A stretch of 64,000 nt of DNA. Source: an uncultured Pelagibacteraceae bacterium (GTDB lineage: Bacteria; Pseudomonadota; Alphaproteobacteria; Pelagibacterales; Pelagibacteraceae). The DNA is taken from assembly GCA_902596675.1 (NCBI GenBank), contig CACJUO010000006.1, positions 1 to 64,000 on the forward strand. The letters are read 5' to 3'. Positions 35,470-45,014 of this stretch are shown here, piece by piece. The translations under genes and the position numbers were made by a program. Below the pieces are notes generated by a model, which searched no databases, had not been told where the DNA came from, and saw nothing but the letters and a program-made list of their open reading frames with translations. Position 1 is the stretch's first letter, and every line of letters starts with the position of its first letter.

Positions 35470-36435
35470 TTAAGAATTATTTTTTAAATAATCTAAATAT
35501 GTTAATTCTAAAGCAATTTCTAATTTAGTTTTTTTAAAATTAATAATTTTTCTTAATTTTTTTGTGTTTAATAACTTTCTTAATGTCCCATCTGGCATGT
35601 TTTTACGAAATAAAATCTTATTTTTAAAACCTATTATTTTACTCAAAATTGTTACTAATTTTTTAATACTTATCTCTTGTGAACTACCTATGTTTAAATG
35701 TTTGTTTTTGAAACCATTTAAGTAAAATTTTTTCTTTGATACTCTCAATAATTTTTCTACAACTGATGCCAAATCATCAACAAATAAAAAATCTCTCTTT
35801 GCCTTTCCTGTCCCCCAAACTTCTAGAGTTTTATTTTTAATTTTTGCTTCATGGATTTTTCTTATAAGTGCTGGAATGACATGGCTGTCATTAAGATCAT
35901 AATTGTCTCCATAACCAAATAAATTTGTTGGCATTAAACTTCTATAATCTAAATTATGAGTTTTTTCGTATTGTTTGTTATAAAATTCACACATTTTGAG
36001 ACCTGCTATTTTAGCAATTGCATATGCTTCATTGGTAGGTTCTAAATCACCAGATAACAACTCCTCCTCTTGTATTGGCTGTTTTGAGTATTTTGGATAT
36101 ATACAACTTGACCCTAAAAAAATTATTTTACGAATATTATTTAAAAAGGCTGAGTGAATTAAATTATTCTGAATTGAAATATTTTCATAATAAAATTCTG
36201 CAGGTTTCTCGTTGTTTATTTTTATTCCACCAACTTTTGCGGCACAAATTATAATAATTTTAGGTTTTTTTTTCTTGATAAAATTTTTAACTTTAACAAA
36301 CTCTGTCAAATTTAATTTTTTTTTATTTACGGTTATTATATTTTTATATTTATTTTTTTTTAAACACTTAACTATTGCACTTCCCACCATACCATTGTGG
36401 CCTGCAACAAATATTCTATCTTTTTTGGATATCAT
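35470..36435 (-). CDS. fcl: GDP-L-fucose synthase
   Basis: Epimerase/reductase making GDP-L-fucose from GDP-4-keto-6-deoxymannose. [41 protein letters not shown], the catalytic YAIAK and [14 protein letters not shown] are typical. 321 aa is normal. Overlaps gmd by 20 bases, as expected for consecutive pathway steps. Confidence 0.94.
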   Translation of the reverse strand: MISKKDRIFVAGHNGMVGSAIVKCLKKNKYKNIITVNKKKLNLTEFVKVKNFIKKKKPKIIIICAAKVGGIKINNEKPAEFYYENISIQNNLIHSAFLNNIRKIIFLGSSCIYPKYSKQPIQEEELLSGDLEPTNEAYAIAKIAGLKMCEFYNKQYEKTHNLDYRSLMPTNLFGYGDNYDLNDSHVIPALIRKIHEAKIKNKTLEVWGTGKAKRDFLFVDDLASVVEKLLRVSKKKFYLNGFKNKHLNIGSSQEISIKKLVTILSKIIGFKNKILFRKNMPDGTLRKLLNTKKLRKIINFKKTKLEIALELTYLDYLKNNS

Positions 36436-37522
36436 TTTTTTTTAATTCAATTTTGGATAAGTATAAATCTTCTTCAACCATTTCTTTCACCATAGATTGA
36501 AAAGATATCTTAGGTTTCCATCCTAAAACTCTTTTAGCCAAAGATGAATCGCCTTTTAAATTTTCAACTTCTGTGGGTCTATAATATTTCTTATCTATTT
36601 TAATAATAGTTTGATTTAAATTTAAATTTGGAAATCTTTTTTTATCAAAACTTTTTAATATTCCTACTTCTTTTAGACCTTTGTTTTTCCAAATAATTTT
36701 TAACTTCAGAGCTTTACATGATATTTCAACAAATTTTCTTACGGTATATTGTTTATTAGTAGATATAACTAAATCATATGGTTTTTTTTGTTGAAGCATA
36801 AGCCATTGCATTTTTGCATAATCTCTCGCATGACCCCAGTCCCTTAATGCATCTAAATTACCTAAATACAATGTCTTCTCCAAACCGTAACAAATTTTGC
36901 TTAAACCTAAAGTTATTTTTCGAGTTACAAATGTTTCTCCTCTTCTAGGAGACTCATGATTAAATAAAATTCCATTACAGGCGTGAATACCGTATGCTTC
37001 TCTATAATTTTTAACAATCCAATAACTGAATAATTTAGATACGGCATATGGTGATCTAGGATAAAATTTTGTTTTTTCGTCCTGAGGAATTTTTTTTGTG
37101 TTTCCGTAAAGTTCTGAAGTGGATGCTTGGTAAAATTTTATTTTTTTTGTCATATTGAGTAACCTAATGGCCTCTAATATTCTTAAAGTCCCCAAAGCAT
37201 TAACATCAGAGGTATATTCTGGAATTTCAAAGCTTACCGAAACATGAGATTGTGCTGCTAAATTATATATTTCATCTGGCTTAATTTTTTGAATTATACT
37301 TATGATACTTGAACTGTCTGTTAAATCTCCATAATGAAGAAAAAATCGTTTACCTTTTTTATGAATATCTTCGTAAATATGATCAATTCTGGCCGTATTG
37401 TTAATTAAAGATGCTCTTCTTTTAATTCCGTGAACTTCGTAGTTTTTATTTAATAAAAACTCTGCCAAATATGAACCATCCTGTCCAGTTACACCCGTAA
37501 TTAAAGCTTTTTTTTTTTTCAT
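36416..37522 (-). CDS. gmd: GDP-mannose 4,6-dehydratase
   Basis: First step from GDP-mannose to GDP-fucose and related deoxysugars. [50 protein letters not shown] and [17 protein letters not shown] identify it; 368 aa is normal. The codons after ATG form a run of 12 A (37508-37519), MKKKKA, a possible slippage site. Overlaps the aminotransferase gene by four bases. Confidence 0.96.
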   Translation of the reverse strand: MKKKKALITGVTGQDGSYLAEFLLNKNYEVHGIKRRASLINNTARIDHIYEDIHKKGKRFFLHYGDLTDSSSIISIIQKIKPDEIYNLAAQSHVSVSFEIPEYTSDVNALGTLRILEAIRLLNMTKKIKFYQASTSELYGNTKKIPQDEKTKFYPRSPYAVSKLFSYWIVKNYREAYGIHACNGILFNHESPRRGETFVTRKITLGLSKICYGLEKTLYLGNLDALRDWGHARDYAKMQWLMLQQKKPYDLVISTNKQYTVRKFVEISCKALKLKIIWKNKGLKEVGILKSFDKKRFPNLNLNQTIIKIDKKYYRPTEVENLKGDSSLAKRVLGWKPKISFQSMVKEMVEEDLYLSKIELKKNDIQKR

Positions 37523-38604
37523 ACAAATTTATTTATAATTTTACATACCAATCTTATATCTTTTTCTGAATGTGAAAATGAAATTGGCAAACTTATAACC
37601 GATTTGTGAATTTCTTCTGATATTAAAAAACTTTTATTTATAATTTTTTTTAAAGAATTTTGTTTATGAGGAGCAACAGGATAATGACAGGATACCTCAA
37701 TTTTATTTCTTTTTAGGTAATTAATTAAATTTTTTCTGTTTTTGTATCTTATAGGATAAATATGATATACGTTTTCTCCATTTTCTGATGGTGCAGGTTT
37801 AACCACTTTGTCAGTCAGATGTTTGTCATAAATTTTTGCTAATTTAATTTTGTGTTTATTCATTGAATTAAGTTTTTTTAATTTTTTATTTAAAAAAGCA
37901 GCCTGAAAATCATCTAACCTAGAATTAAAACCAATAATTTCAGTAAAATTTTTTTTTTTGAAGCCATAATTTCTAAGATAATTAAGATTTTTAAAAAATT
38001 TTTTTTGATTTGTAGTAACAATTCCTCCATCTCCTAACCCACCTAAATTTTTTGTTGGATAAAAGCTAAAACAACCGAATTCACCAAAGGTTCCAGTAAA
38101 TTTATTCTTATATCTTGATCCATGCGATTGGGCACAGTCCTCTATCAAAAATAATTTATACTTTTTTTTAATATTTATTATTTGATCCATTTGGCAAGAT
38201 CTCCCATACAAATGTGTAATTAATATTGCTTTAGATTTTTTAGTAATTTTCTTTTCTATTTTATTTGGATCAATTGTGTAAGTATTAATGTCAGGTTCAA
38301 CTAAAACTGGTTTAAGATTATTTGCCAGAACTGCATTCAATGCTGCAATATATGAACATGATGACATTATAACCTCTGAATTTTTTGGTAAATTTAAACA
38401 TTTCAATGAAAGAAATAGTGCATCATATCCACTATTAACTCCAACAGCATATTTTGAATTTAAAAAACTTGCAAAATTATGTTCAAAAGTTTTTAAATGT
38501 TTACCAAGTATATATGAACCCGAATTCCAAAATGAACTAAAAACTTTTTTAAAATTTGGAACTGTTGCTTCATTAACTTTTTTTAAATTTTCATATCTAA
38601 TCAT
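37519..38604 (-). CDS. fdtB: dTDP-3-keto-6-deoxyhexose aminotransferase (DegT/DnrJ, FdtB/QdtB-like)
   Basis: PLP-dependent sugar aminotransferase of 361 aa. PLP residues are Asp156 (IEDCAQSHG) and Lys185 ([16 protein letters not shown]); the start is typical for the FdtB/QdtB/DesV group with [10 protein letters not shown]. It lies four bases downstream of an FdtA/QdtA-like isomerase, so the pair would yield dTDP-3-amino-3,6-dideoxygalactose or -glucose. The sequence does not separate Fdt from Qdt. Confidence 0.85.
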   Translation of the reverse strand: MIRYENLKKVNEATVPNFKKVFSSFWNSGSYILGKHLKTFEHNFASFLNSKYAVGVNSGYDALFLSLKCLNLPKNSEVIMSSCSYIAALNAVLANNLKPVLVEPDINTYTIDPNKIEKKITKKSKAILITHLYGRSCQMDQIINIKKKYKLFLIEDCAQSHGSRYKNKFTGTFGEFGCFSFYPTKNLGGLGDGGIVTTNQKKFFKNLNYLRNYGFKKKNFTEIIGFNSRLDDFQAAFLNKKLKKLNSMNKHKIKLAKIYDKHLTDKVVKPAPSENGENVYHIYPIRYKNRKNLINYLKRNKIEVSCHYPVAPHKQNSLKKIINKSFLISEEIHKSVISLPISFSHSEKDIRLVCKIINKFV

Positions 38605-38608
38605 AATC

Positions 38609-38968
38609 TTAATAAGGAGTATCTATATAATCGTTTTTTTTATAATTTTCTGAGCATAATACAAGTAATATACAATTTTTAGAAAAATTTTTCATGAAGT
38701 GCCAATCTCTTGGATTAAGCAAAAGGCATTTATTTTTTTTGTTCAAAAGGTATTTTTTTTTTGATTTATTATCATTAACAAATATTTCACAGTAACCGTT
38801 AATACATATAAGCGCTTGTGTATTTTTTTTATGTCTATGTTTTCCTCTTATTCCAACAGCGTCGTAAATAAAGTAAACTCTTTTTATTTTAAAATTAATT
38901 TCTTTTTCTATTACTGTAAGTGTACCCCTATTATCTTTAAAATTTTTAAGATTTATTATTTTTGCCAT
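38609..38968 (-). CDS. fdtA: dTDP-4-keto-6-deoxyglucose 3,4-ketoisomerase (FdtA/QdtA-like cupin)
   Basis: 119 aa single-domain cupin. DNRGTLTVIE, IKRVYFIYD, RGKHRHKKNTQALICINGYC and LLLNPRDWHFM match the WxcM-like sugar ketoisomerases. Converts the rfbB product to the 3-keto sugar that the next gene aminates. The N-acetyltransferase (FdtC/QdtC) expected to finish the pathway is not adjacent and was not found in the window. Overlaps the upstream gene by one base. Confidence 0.88.
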   Translation of the reverse strand: MAKIINLKNFKDNRGTLTVIEKEINFKIKRVYFIYDAVGIRGKHRHKKNTQALICINGYCEIFVNDNKSKKKYLLNKKNKCLLLNPRDWHFMKNFSKNCILLVLCSENYKKNDYIDTPY

Positions 38969-39927
38969 TATTTTATTTTTAAAAAATTTTCATTCATCAT
39001 TAATCTTTTAATTAATCTAAATATAAAAATACCCTCGGTATAATATTTTTCATAAAAATTAGTGTCTTTAAATATTTTATCTTTATTTAATTTTTTTGTT
39101 ATACTAAGCAATTTCATCAAATAAGGTCTGTAAATTTTTTCCTTTATATTATCTGTAATTCTATAGCCTCCTATATAAATAGTTTTTTTGTTTAAAAGTT
39201 TAACACTATGAAAATGATAAAATATTAAATTAAACTTAATTTTATTGTTTAATTTTAAAAATTTTAAATTTTTCAAAGCTTTATATTGTTGAACATTCCA
39301 GGGCGCAACACCACCACCTAAATTATTTAAAATATGCACTTTATTGTATTTTTTAGGCCATTTATCTAAATATTTTTGATCTCCAAATTTACCGTTTTCA
39401 AATCTATTATAGCACCATTTAATACATTGCTTCCTCCAATCAGAAAGTATTTTTTTTCCTTCTAAATTATTCTTAAAATACATAAACTGAACACAATATA
39501 TCCCACTTGTATCTGTTTGATCGTACCTTTTAGAGTAATTATGTTTTGATATTATACATGAGGATTTATTTGCCTCATTGATTAAAATTTTAGGATCTCT
39601 GTAAAAGAATAAATCTGCATCTAAATATGTACAAGATTTTAATTTAAATTTTTTAAATAAATAAAGAATTGTTGATCCAGTACATGTCCAGAAATACTCA
39701 GTTTGCGTTCTTTCTTTTTTTATTTTTTTTAATTTTTGATCTTCGAAATCATTTAATGAAATAACAATAACATTTTTTAATTTTTTTTTTTTAAGAAATT
39801 CATATGTCAAGTTATCAAATGCAAAAACAAACAAATTAAAATTTTTTGTGACTTTTTTAAGTGAATAGTACAAACTTAATCCTCTTGATAGGTAACTAAA
39901 ATTGAATAATGTGCAATAATTCTGCAT
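38968..39927 (-). CDS. Glycosyltransferase, GT8-like
   Basis: 319 aa GT-A protein. The N-terminal NYCTLFNFSYLSRGLSLYYSL, metal-binding TYLDADLFFYRDP and the conserved FGDQKYLDKWP with VHILNNLGGGVAPWN fit transferases that resemble GT8 and occur in surface glycan clusters. Donor unknown. Shares one base with both neighbours, a tightly coupled arrangement. Confidence 0.75.
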   Translation of the reverse strand: MQNYCTLFNFSYLSRGLSLYYSLKKVTKNFNLFVFAFDNLTYEFLKKKKLKNVIVISLNDFEDQKLKKIKKERTQTEYFWTCTGSTILYLFKKFKLKSCTYLDADLFFYRDPKILINEANKSSCIISKHNYSKRYDQTDTSGIYCVQFMYFKNNLEGKKILSDWRKQCIKWCYNRFENGKFGDQKYLDKWPKKYNKVHILNNLGGGVAPWNVQQYKALKNLKFLKLNNKIKFNLIFYHFHSVKLLNKKTIYIGGYRITDNIKEKIYRPYLMKLLSITKKLNKDKIFKDTNFYEKYYTEGIFIFRLIKRLMMNENFLKIK

Positions 39928-40634
39928 TATTTTTTTTTTGCCACAACTAAGTTGTCTAAATACATATCGTTATTATTTGGAAAAATAGAAATTATTAAAC
40001 CAATAAAATTGAAAAATGAAAAAAATATTAAGCTTAAACTTTTTGATAAAAAGTTTTTATTTTCATATAATTTTTTATAAATATAACAATTAAGAAGTTG
40101 AGCTATTACAGATAAATCATTTCCAATTTTAACTTGTTCTAAAATTTCAAAATTTTCTTTTTCGAGAATATATTTTAATCCAAAAGAAGTATACCTTGCA
40201 TAATCATATGGCTGCTCGTGCTCGTCCCAAAAAAAAGGTAGGGTTAAAATAATTAATCCATTTTTTTTTAATACTCTATTTGTTTCTCTCAAAAATTGGT
40301 TAGGTTCAAAAACATGTTCCAAAACTTCAGAGCATATCGCTGAGTCAAAAGTTTCGTCCCCAAATGGAAAATTCTTTCCATCGTATGTAAAGTCTGCAGA
40401 ATTTTTATTTTCATTTTCAATTTCTAAACCAAAATAACTTTTGCAATGTTTAAATAAGTTTTTATAAGGTTTGTTTCCACAACCAATGTCAATTAAATTA
40501 CCACCTAATTTTGGGGAATATTTTTTATAAAATTTAAATAAATTTCTTCTAGAAAAATAAAATGGATGTACCAGAAATAACCAGTGTGGTTGAAAATTCA
40601 TAAGTGCTATAAATTTTTTAAAATATTTAATCAT
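39927..40634 (-). CDS. Class I SAM-dependent methyltransferase
   Basis: 235 aa. The SAM-binding motif I is LIDIGCGNKPYKNLF, with GLEIE as motif II acidic end, AICSEVLEHVFEPNQFLRE and GLIILTLPFFWDEHEQPYDYARYT following. This pattern is seen in glycan-cluster methyltransferases. The C-terminal hydrophobic stretch (about 195-220) may associate with the membrane. Overlaps the next methyltransferase gene by eight bases. Target hydroxyl unknown. Confidence 0.82.
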   Translation of the reverse strand: MIKYFKKFIALMNFQPHWLFLVHPFYFSRRNLFKFYKKYSPKLGGNLIDIGCGNKPYKNLFKHCKSYFGLEIENENKNSADFTYDGKNFPFGDETFDSAICSEVLEHVFEPNQFLRETNRVLKKNGLIILTLPFFWDEHEQPYDYARYTSFGLKYILEKENFEILEQVKIGNDLSVIAQLLNCYIYKKLYENKNFLSKSLSLIFFSFFNFIGLIISIFPNNNDMYLDNLVVAKKK

Positions 40635-41391
40635 AATCAGTTTTCTTATTTCGGAAATAAAGATTGAGGTACTTTAACTGAAAAATTTCAGGCTTAGTAA
40701 TTTTTTTTTCTTCTAAAATATACTTTTCTTTAAAAAAGTTTAAAAAGGAATTATAACTTAAAATCCAGCTAGGATAAGTTGATTTATAAACATTTTTACT
40801 TGGTTTTTGAACATAAATTTCATCAAAAATTTTCTGGCTAAATGGTGTTTTAAGAATAATTATATAATCAGGGTTTAAATTTAACAAATCCTTTAATAAC
40901 TTTTGATATTTTTCTAAGTATTGCAATGAACTTGAGGCAATTATTATGTCTGGTAAAAAAATGTTTTTATACTCTTCAATATCATTGAAAAAATTTAATT
41001 CATTATTTTGAAAATTTTTTTTACCTTCTATAACAAAATTTTTTTGCTCAATTATTGACCAATTGAATTTATTTTTTATTTTATCTTTATACTTAAAATA
41101 TAGGGATCCTAATGAACCGCCAAAATCTAGTATATTAATTGATTTATTTTTATCTGAATAATTTTTAAAAATTTTTAATAGATATTCATCAATATCAATT
41201 TGGTATGAAATTACAGAGTCTCTCTCATAACCTTTTTTTGTATTTTTTACATGCAATGCAGATTTGATTACCTTTTCAAGTATTTCTTTTGAGTCATAAC
41301 CTACTGAATTAGCCCTAGCTATTGCCCAGTTTTTGTATGGGCCCTTATAATAAATTTTTCTTCTAACAAATTTTTTAATTAAATTAATCAT
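40627..41391 (-). CDS. Putative methyltransferase, TIGR04325 family
   Basis: About 254 aa from the ATG at 41391 (MINLIKKFVRRKIYYKGPYK). Motifs NILDFGGSLGSLYFKYK, SIIEQKNFVIEGKK and IIASSSLQYLEKY match the TIGR04325 putative methyltransferases of polysaccharide clusters. An upstream ATG at 41460 would overlap the previous gene by 77 bases and add a hydrophobic stretch; the shorter form overlaps it by eight bases and is preferred. Confidence 0.75.
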   Translation of the reverse strand: MINLIKKFVRRKIYYKGPYKNWAIARANSVGYDSKEILEKVIKSALHVKNTKKGYERDSVISYQIDIDEYLLKIFKNYSDKNKSINILDFGGSLGSLYFKYKDKIKNKFNWSIIEQKNFVIEGKKNFQNNELNFFNDIEEYKNIFLPDIIIASSSLQYLEKYQKLLKDLLNLNPDYIIILKTPFSQKIFDEIYVQKPSKNVYKSTYPSWILSYNSFLNFFKEKYILEEKKITKPEIFQLKYLNLYFRNKKTDYD

Positions 41392-42277
41392 TTTGAAATA
41401 ATTTATTAAAAAATTTTTTAAAAAGATTATTTTTAGAAATAAAATAATTTTCGAATTCATTCCTTAAATCCATATCTTCTATAATCGGTATATTTTCCAA
41501 TTTAATAGGGATGTTTCGTAATTTATTGTCATATATTTTACTATTTGAGCTATTTGTTCCACTTCCATCATTTCCAATATTATGGACCAAAGAATGAGGT
41601 GGGTACAATGTAAGTTTATTTTTTAAGAATGCACTTGCGTACCATTTGATAGCCCAACTGCTATTTTTATCACTCAAAGTTTTCTTTAGTAATTTAAAAT
41701 AATTATAACTATTATTGAAATTAAATTTTTTTTCATAATTATTTTTTTTTATTTCACTATACAAATAATTAGAATCATCATTGTATAAATTCCAACCTCT
41801 TCTCCATGTCGCCCATCCCCAACAATCAGCTCCTTTTAAAAAGGAAGGTTTTAAAATTTTTTTTTCTAAAGGATAAATATAACCGTGAATTGATATTACA
41901 TCGCTTTGATGTTCAAAAAATATTAGTGCATCATTCATATATTTTAAAAAAAATTTATCAGTTAGTAAATCGTCCTCCAAAACAATTATTTTGTCATTTT
42001 TTTCTAAAATTTGTGAAATACCATTTACTAAATTTTTAGCTAAACCAAAATTTATTTCTCTTTCAATAAGAGTTGTAGATTTAAAATTATTTAAATTTGA
42101 GCAATATTTTCTTACACTGTTTACCAACGGTATATCAGCCGATGTTTTGGCACTGTCTGAAAATATATATAAGTCAGATTTATCTGCATATAAATTATTG
42201 GATAATGAATTGAGTGTTTTACGAACATGTTCAATTCTATTGTAAACAAATAAAGCTATCGGTGCTAGTTTTGACAA
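41384..42277 (-). CDS. Glycosyltransferase, GT2-like
   Basis: 297 aa. APIALFVYNRIEHVRKTLNSL, YIFSDSAKTSAD, the metal-binding IIVLEDDLLTDKFFLKYMNDAL and the acceptor region GADCWGWATWRRGW identify a GT-A transferase of the GT2-like group frequent in O-antigen clusters. Two bases from the SGNH-like gene. Donor unknown. Confidence 0.78.
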   Translation of the reverse strand: MSKLAPIALFVYNRIEHVRKTLNSLSNNLYADKSDLYIFSDSAKTSADIPLVNSVRKYCSNLNNFKSTTLIEREINFGLAKNLVNGISQILEKNDKIIVLEDDLLTDKFFLKYMNDALIFFEHQSDVISIHGYIYPLEKKILKPSFLKGADCWGWATWRRGWNLYNDDSNYLYSEIKKNNYEKKFNFNNSYNYFKLLKKTLSDKNSSWAIKWYASAFLKNKLTLYPPHSLVHNIGNDGSGTNSSNSKIYDNKLRNIPIKLENIPIIEDMDLRNEFENYFISKNNLFKKFFNKLFQND

Positions 42278-42278
42278 T

Positions 42279-43325
42279 TTACCTCACAATATGTTTAATA
42301 CATGTTTTTTTAACATGACTGTCATCATAAAAATCAAATTCGGTACAACCTAAATCATCTGGAAAAAATGATCCATAAATATCTAACCCAAATTCCTCTG
42401 CAATTTTATTTATTTCGAGATTAGCCTCGTAGATTTTTGGTACAATCCAATCACTTGAAGAAAATACAATTGGATGAAATGGTATAATCAAAATATCTAC
42501 TTCAATGCCTTTGGATTGTATATATTTTATATTATTAATTAAACTTTTTTTTGGTGCATCTTCAAAGTTCAATTCATTGAAACCCCATCTTGCATTTTCA
42601 ACTTTGCGTACATGCTCTCCCTTTCTATTTTTATATTCTCCTGTAAATTCATATGAACCATCAATATTAACTTTTATATTATTAAAATTTGAATTTTTTT
42701 CTGAATTGAAAATAATATTATAAAAATAATATAAATTTTTTTTTAATAATTTTTTATCGTATAGAATTTTTAATTTTTCTCTCAAATTATCAAAAAAAAA
42801 TTTTTTTTCTAAAATTTCTTTATCATTCATTTTAATAAATACACTCTCGAATTTTTTCCATCTTAATTGATAGTCTGAATTATATTTAAATGTATAAGGA
42901 CCCACTCCTAAAAATATTTTTTTAATTTTTTTTTCTCTTATAGTTGTAAAATAAGTATTTATTAAAATATCCTCTAATGAACCTCCTGGTAAACTTAGAT
43001 TTGTGTTTTTTTTACATTTTGGATCAAGTTTATTAATATCCTCTGAACTAATTATAATATGCTGACTTGAACCAAAAAGAAAACAATCATCAAATTTTGA
43101 AAAAAGTGCTAAAGCTCTTTTCATATCTCTGTGCGTAACATTAATCATTTTTGATTTTCCAATATTTATATTTTTTGATATTTGCCTAAGTTCTCTTTGC
43201 ATCAAATTTTTTTTTGAAAATATATTTTCGTAATCAACTAAGTAATTAAAAATACCAATTGAAGAAAAAGATGAAAAAATAATAATTAAAAAAAATATTG
43301 AAAATTTTTTATCTTTTAATTTCAT
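42279..43325 (-). CDS. Membrane-anchored SGNH-like protein, partner of the second MBOAT
   Basis: 348 aa with an N-terminal membrane helix (about 8-28) and an extracytoplasmic domain. FLFGSSQHIIISS has the serine-block shape, LSLPGGSLED a glycine block, and DFYDDSHVKK ends with a D-x-x-H. It shares one base with the MBOAT gene, so the two should function as a pair. It is the last gene of the VOC-FkbH-ACP-MBOAT cassette. A role in handing the acyl group to the glycan is inferred. Confidence 0.65.
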   Translation of the reverse strand: MKLKDKKFSIFFLIIIFSSFSSIGIFNYLVDYENIFSKKNLMQRELRQISKNINIGKSKMINVTHRDMKRALALFSKFDDCFLFGSSQHIIISSEDINKLDPKCKKNTNLSLPGGSLEDILINTYFTTIREKKIKKIFLGVGPYTFKYNSDYQLRWKKFESVFIKMNDKEILEKKFFFDNLREKLKILYDKKLLKKNLYYFYNIIFNSEKNSNFNNIKVNIDGSYEFTGEYKNRKGEHVRKVENARWGFNELNFEDAPKKSLINNIKYIQSKGIEVDILIIPFHPIVFSSSDWIVPKIYEANLEINKIAEEFGLDIYGSFFPDDLGCTEFDFYDDSHVKKTCIKHIVR

Positions 43326-44776
43326 CAGAATTGAAAATAAATAAATTTGTATGAACTAGTAAGATTTATTAAATTAAGAACGAATAAAATTGACATCGCA
43401 ATTAGATAACTAAATTGTCCATTAAATTTTTTTTGTAATTGATTTGTATTTTTAAATAAAAATATTATTATTCCTGATAAAATCAAATAATAAAACAAAA
43501 AGCTATCTGTTCCTAAATTATATAAATATGTTCCAAACTCTATATTTTTATTAACACTAGAACCAATTAATGTTTCAAGACTGCCTGGTAAAACTATTTT
43601 ATTTAACCCTAGCATCGATTTTATAATAGCAATTGATTGACTTATATTTTCAGATCGGAAAAAAATTAAAGTAAAATTTACATAATTCAAAGTTATGAAC
43701 CATGAAATAAAATAACTGAATTTGATACTTATCCTATTAAATAAGTGGTTAATGACAAGTCCTATCCCATGTAAAGCACCAAAAATTACAAATCCCCAAG
43801 TCGCTCCATGCCATAATCCCGCAATAGTCATTGTTATAAAAGTAACAACCATTGCTGCTTTAAATGAAAATAGATTTATTTTCATAACTAAAGGGGTGTA
43901 TATATAGGATGTAATAAACCTTGTTAAAGTTATATGCCAGTTCTGCCAAAACAAAATCAGATTTCTTTGTTTGAGCGGACTATTAAAATTGATAGGTAGT
44001 TTAATATTAAACAAAAGTGCCAAACCAATCGCCATATCTGCATAACCACTTATGTCGAAATATAGCTGAAATAAGTATGCAAAAGTTAATATCCAACTTT
44101 CAATCAAATTAATTTCTAAATAGTTTAAATATCCTACATCAACATAAACTCCAATAGGATCAGCTATTAATACTTTTTTTGATAGTCCAATTATAAAAAT
44201 CAATACTCCTAAGTTGAAATTTTTATAATTAAAAAAGAAATTAGAGTTTTTATTTAGCTGGTTTCTTACTTCTCTAAACAAAACAATTGGGCCAGCAATT
44301 AATTGGGGAAAGAAAGTAACAAAAAAAACATAATCTATAAAAGATCTATTTTTGTTTATGCCTTGCTTTGTGTCAACTATATAGGCAATTTGTTGAAGGG
44401 TAAAAAAACTTATAGCTAATGGCAAAGTGATCTTAAAATAGTTTAGATTATTATCTAAAAAGAAATTTAAATTAAATATCAAAAAATCGACATACTTAAA
44501 AAAAAATAAAATACAAATATTAAAAATTATTGCAGAAAAAAAAAAGTTGATATTATTTATATTCTCTTTAATTTTTTTTGAAAATAGATAATTTACTCCA
44601 ATTGAAAATAAAATTAAAAATATATATTCTATTTTCCAATAAGCATAAAAAAATAAACTACTTAATATTAAGAAAATTTTTAAATACTCCTTTTTGAAAT
44701 TTTTAAAAATAACAAAATATATTATTAAAACAAGAGGTAGGAAAATTAAAATGAAACTAAAACTATTAAAATACAT
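43325..44776 (-). CDS. MBOAT family O-acyltransferase linked to an acyl carrier protein
   Basis: 483 aa polytopic protein of the AlgI/DltB type. FFPQLIAGPIVLFREVRNQL, FWQNWHITLTRFITSYIYTPL and the catalytic His in IAGLWHGATWGFVIFGALHG are present. Unlike the first MBOAT of the island, it has an acyl carrier protein gene four bases upstream, as DltB has DltC. The acyl donor is therefore probably ACP-bound, and by FkbH context perhaps glyceryl. Confidence 0.88.
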   Translation of the reverse strand: MYFNSFSFILIFLPLVLIIYFVIFKNFKKEYLKIFLILSSLFFYAYWKIEYIFLILFSIGVNYLFSKKIKENINNINFFFSAIIFNICILFFFKYVDFLIFNLNFFLDNNLNYFKITLPLAISFFTLQQIAYIVDTKQGINKNRSFIDYVFFVTFFPQLIAGPIVLFREVRNQLNKNSNFFFNYKNFNLGVLIFIIGLSKKVLIADPIGVYVDVGYLNYLEINLIESWILTFAYLFQLYFDISGYADMAIGLALLFNIKLPINFNSPLKQRNLILFWQNWHITLTRFITSYIYTPLVMKINLFSFKAAMVVTFITMTIAGLWHGATWGFVIFGALHGIGLVINHLFNRISIKFSYFISWFITLNYVNFTLIFFRSENISQSIAIIKSMLGLNKIVLPGSLETLIGSSVNKNIEFGTYLYNLGTDSFLFYYLILSGIIIFLFKNTNQLQKKFNGQFSYLIAMSILFVLNLINLTSSYKFIYFQF

Positions 44777-44780
44777 TAAA

Positions 44781-45014
44781 TTAATTAATTTTGGATTTAA
44801 TTAACTTTTTTAAATTTTTTATATTATTAATTTCATCAAATTCACTTAAAGCAAACTTAATATTAAATTCCTTTTCGATACTTAAGACAATTTTGATGTG
44901 ATTTAGACTATCCCATTTTTTAACATTTTTATTATTAGAATTAAGCGTGATTTTAGTTTTAATAATTTTTAAAAAAACTTTTTCAATTTTTTTTTGTATT
45001 AATGAATTATCCAT
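44781..45014 (-). CDS. Acyl carrier protein
   Basis: 77 aa, helical, with the phosphopantetheine attachment Ser36 in KKWDSLNHIKIV, followed by the conserved helix III-like EKEFNIKFALSEFDEI. Small dedicated ACPs of this kind accompany FkbH proteins. It overlaps the fkbH-like gene by eight bases. It would carry the acyl unit used by the MBOAT protein. Confidence 0.87.
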   Translation of the reverse strand: MDNSLIQKKIEKVFLKIIKTKITLNSNNKNVKKWDSLNHIKIVLSIEKEFNIKFALSEFDEINNIKNLKKLIKSKIN

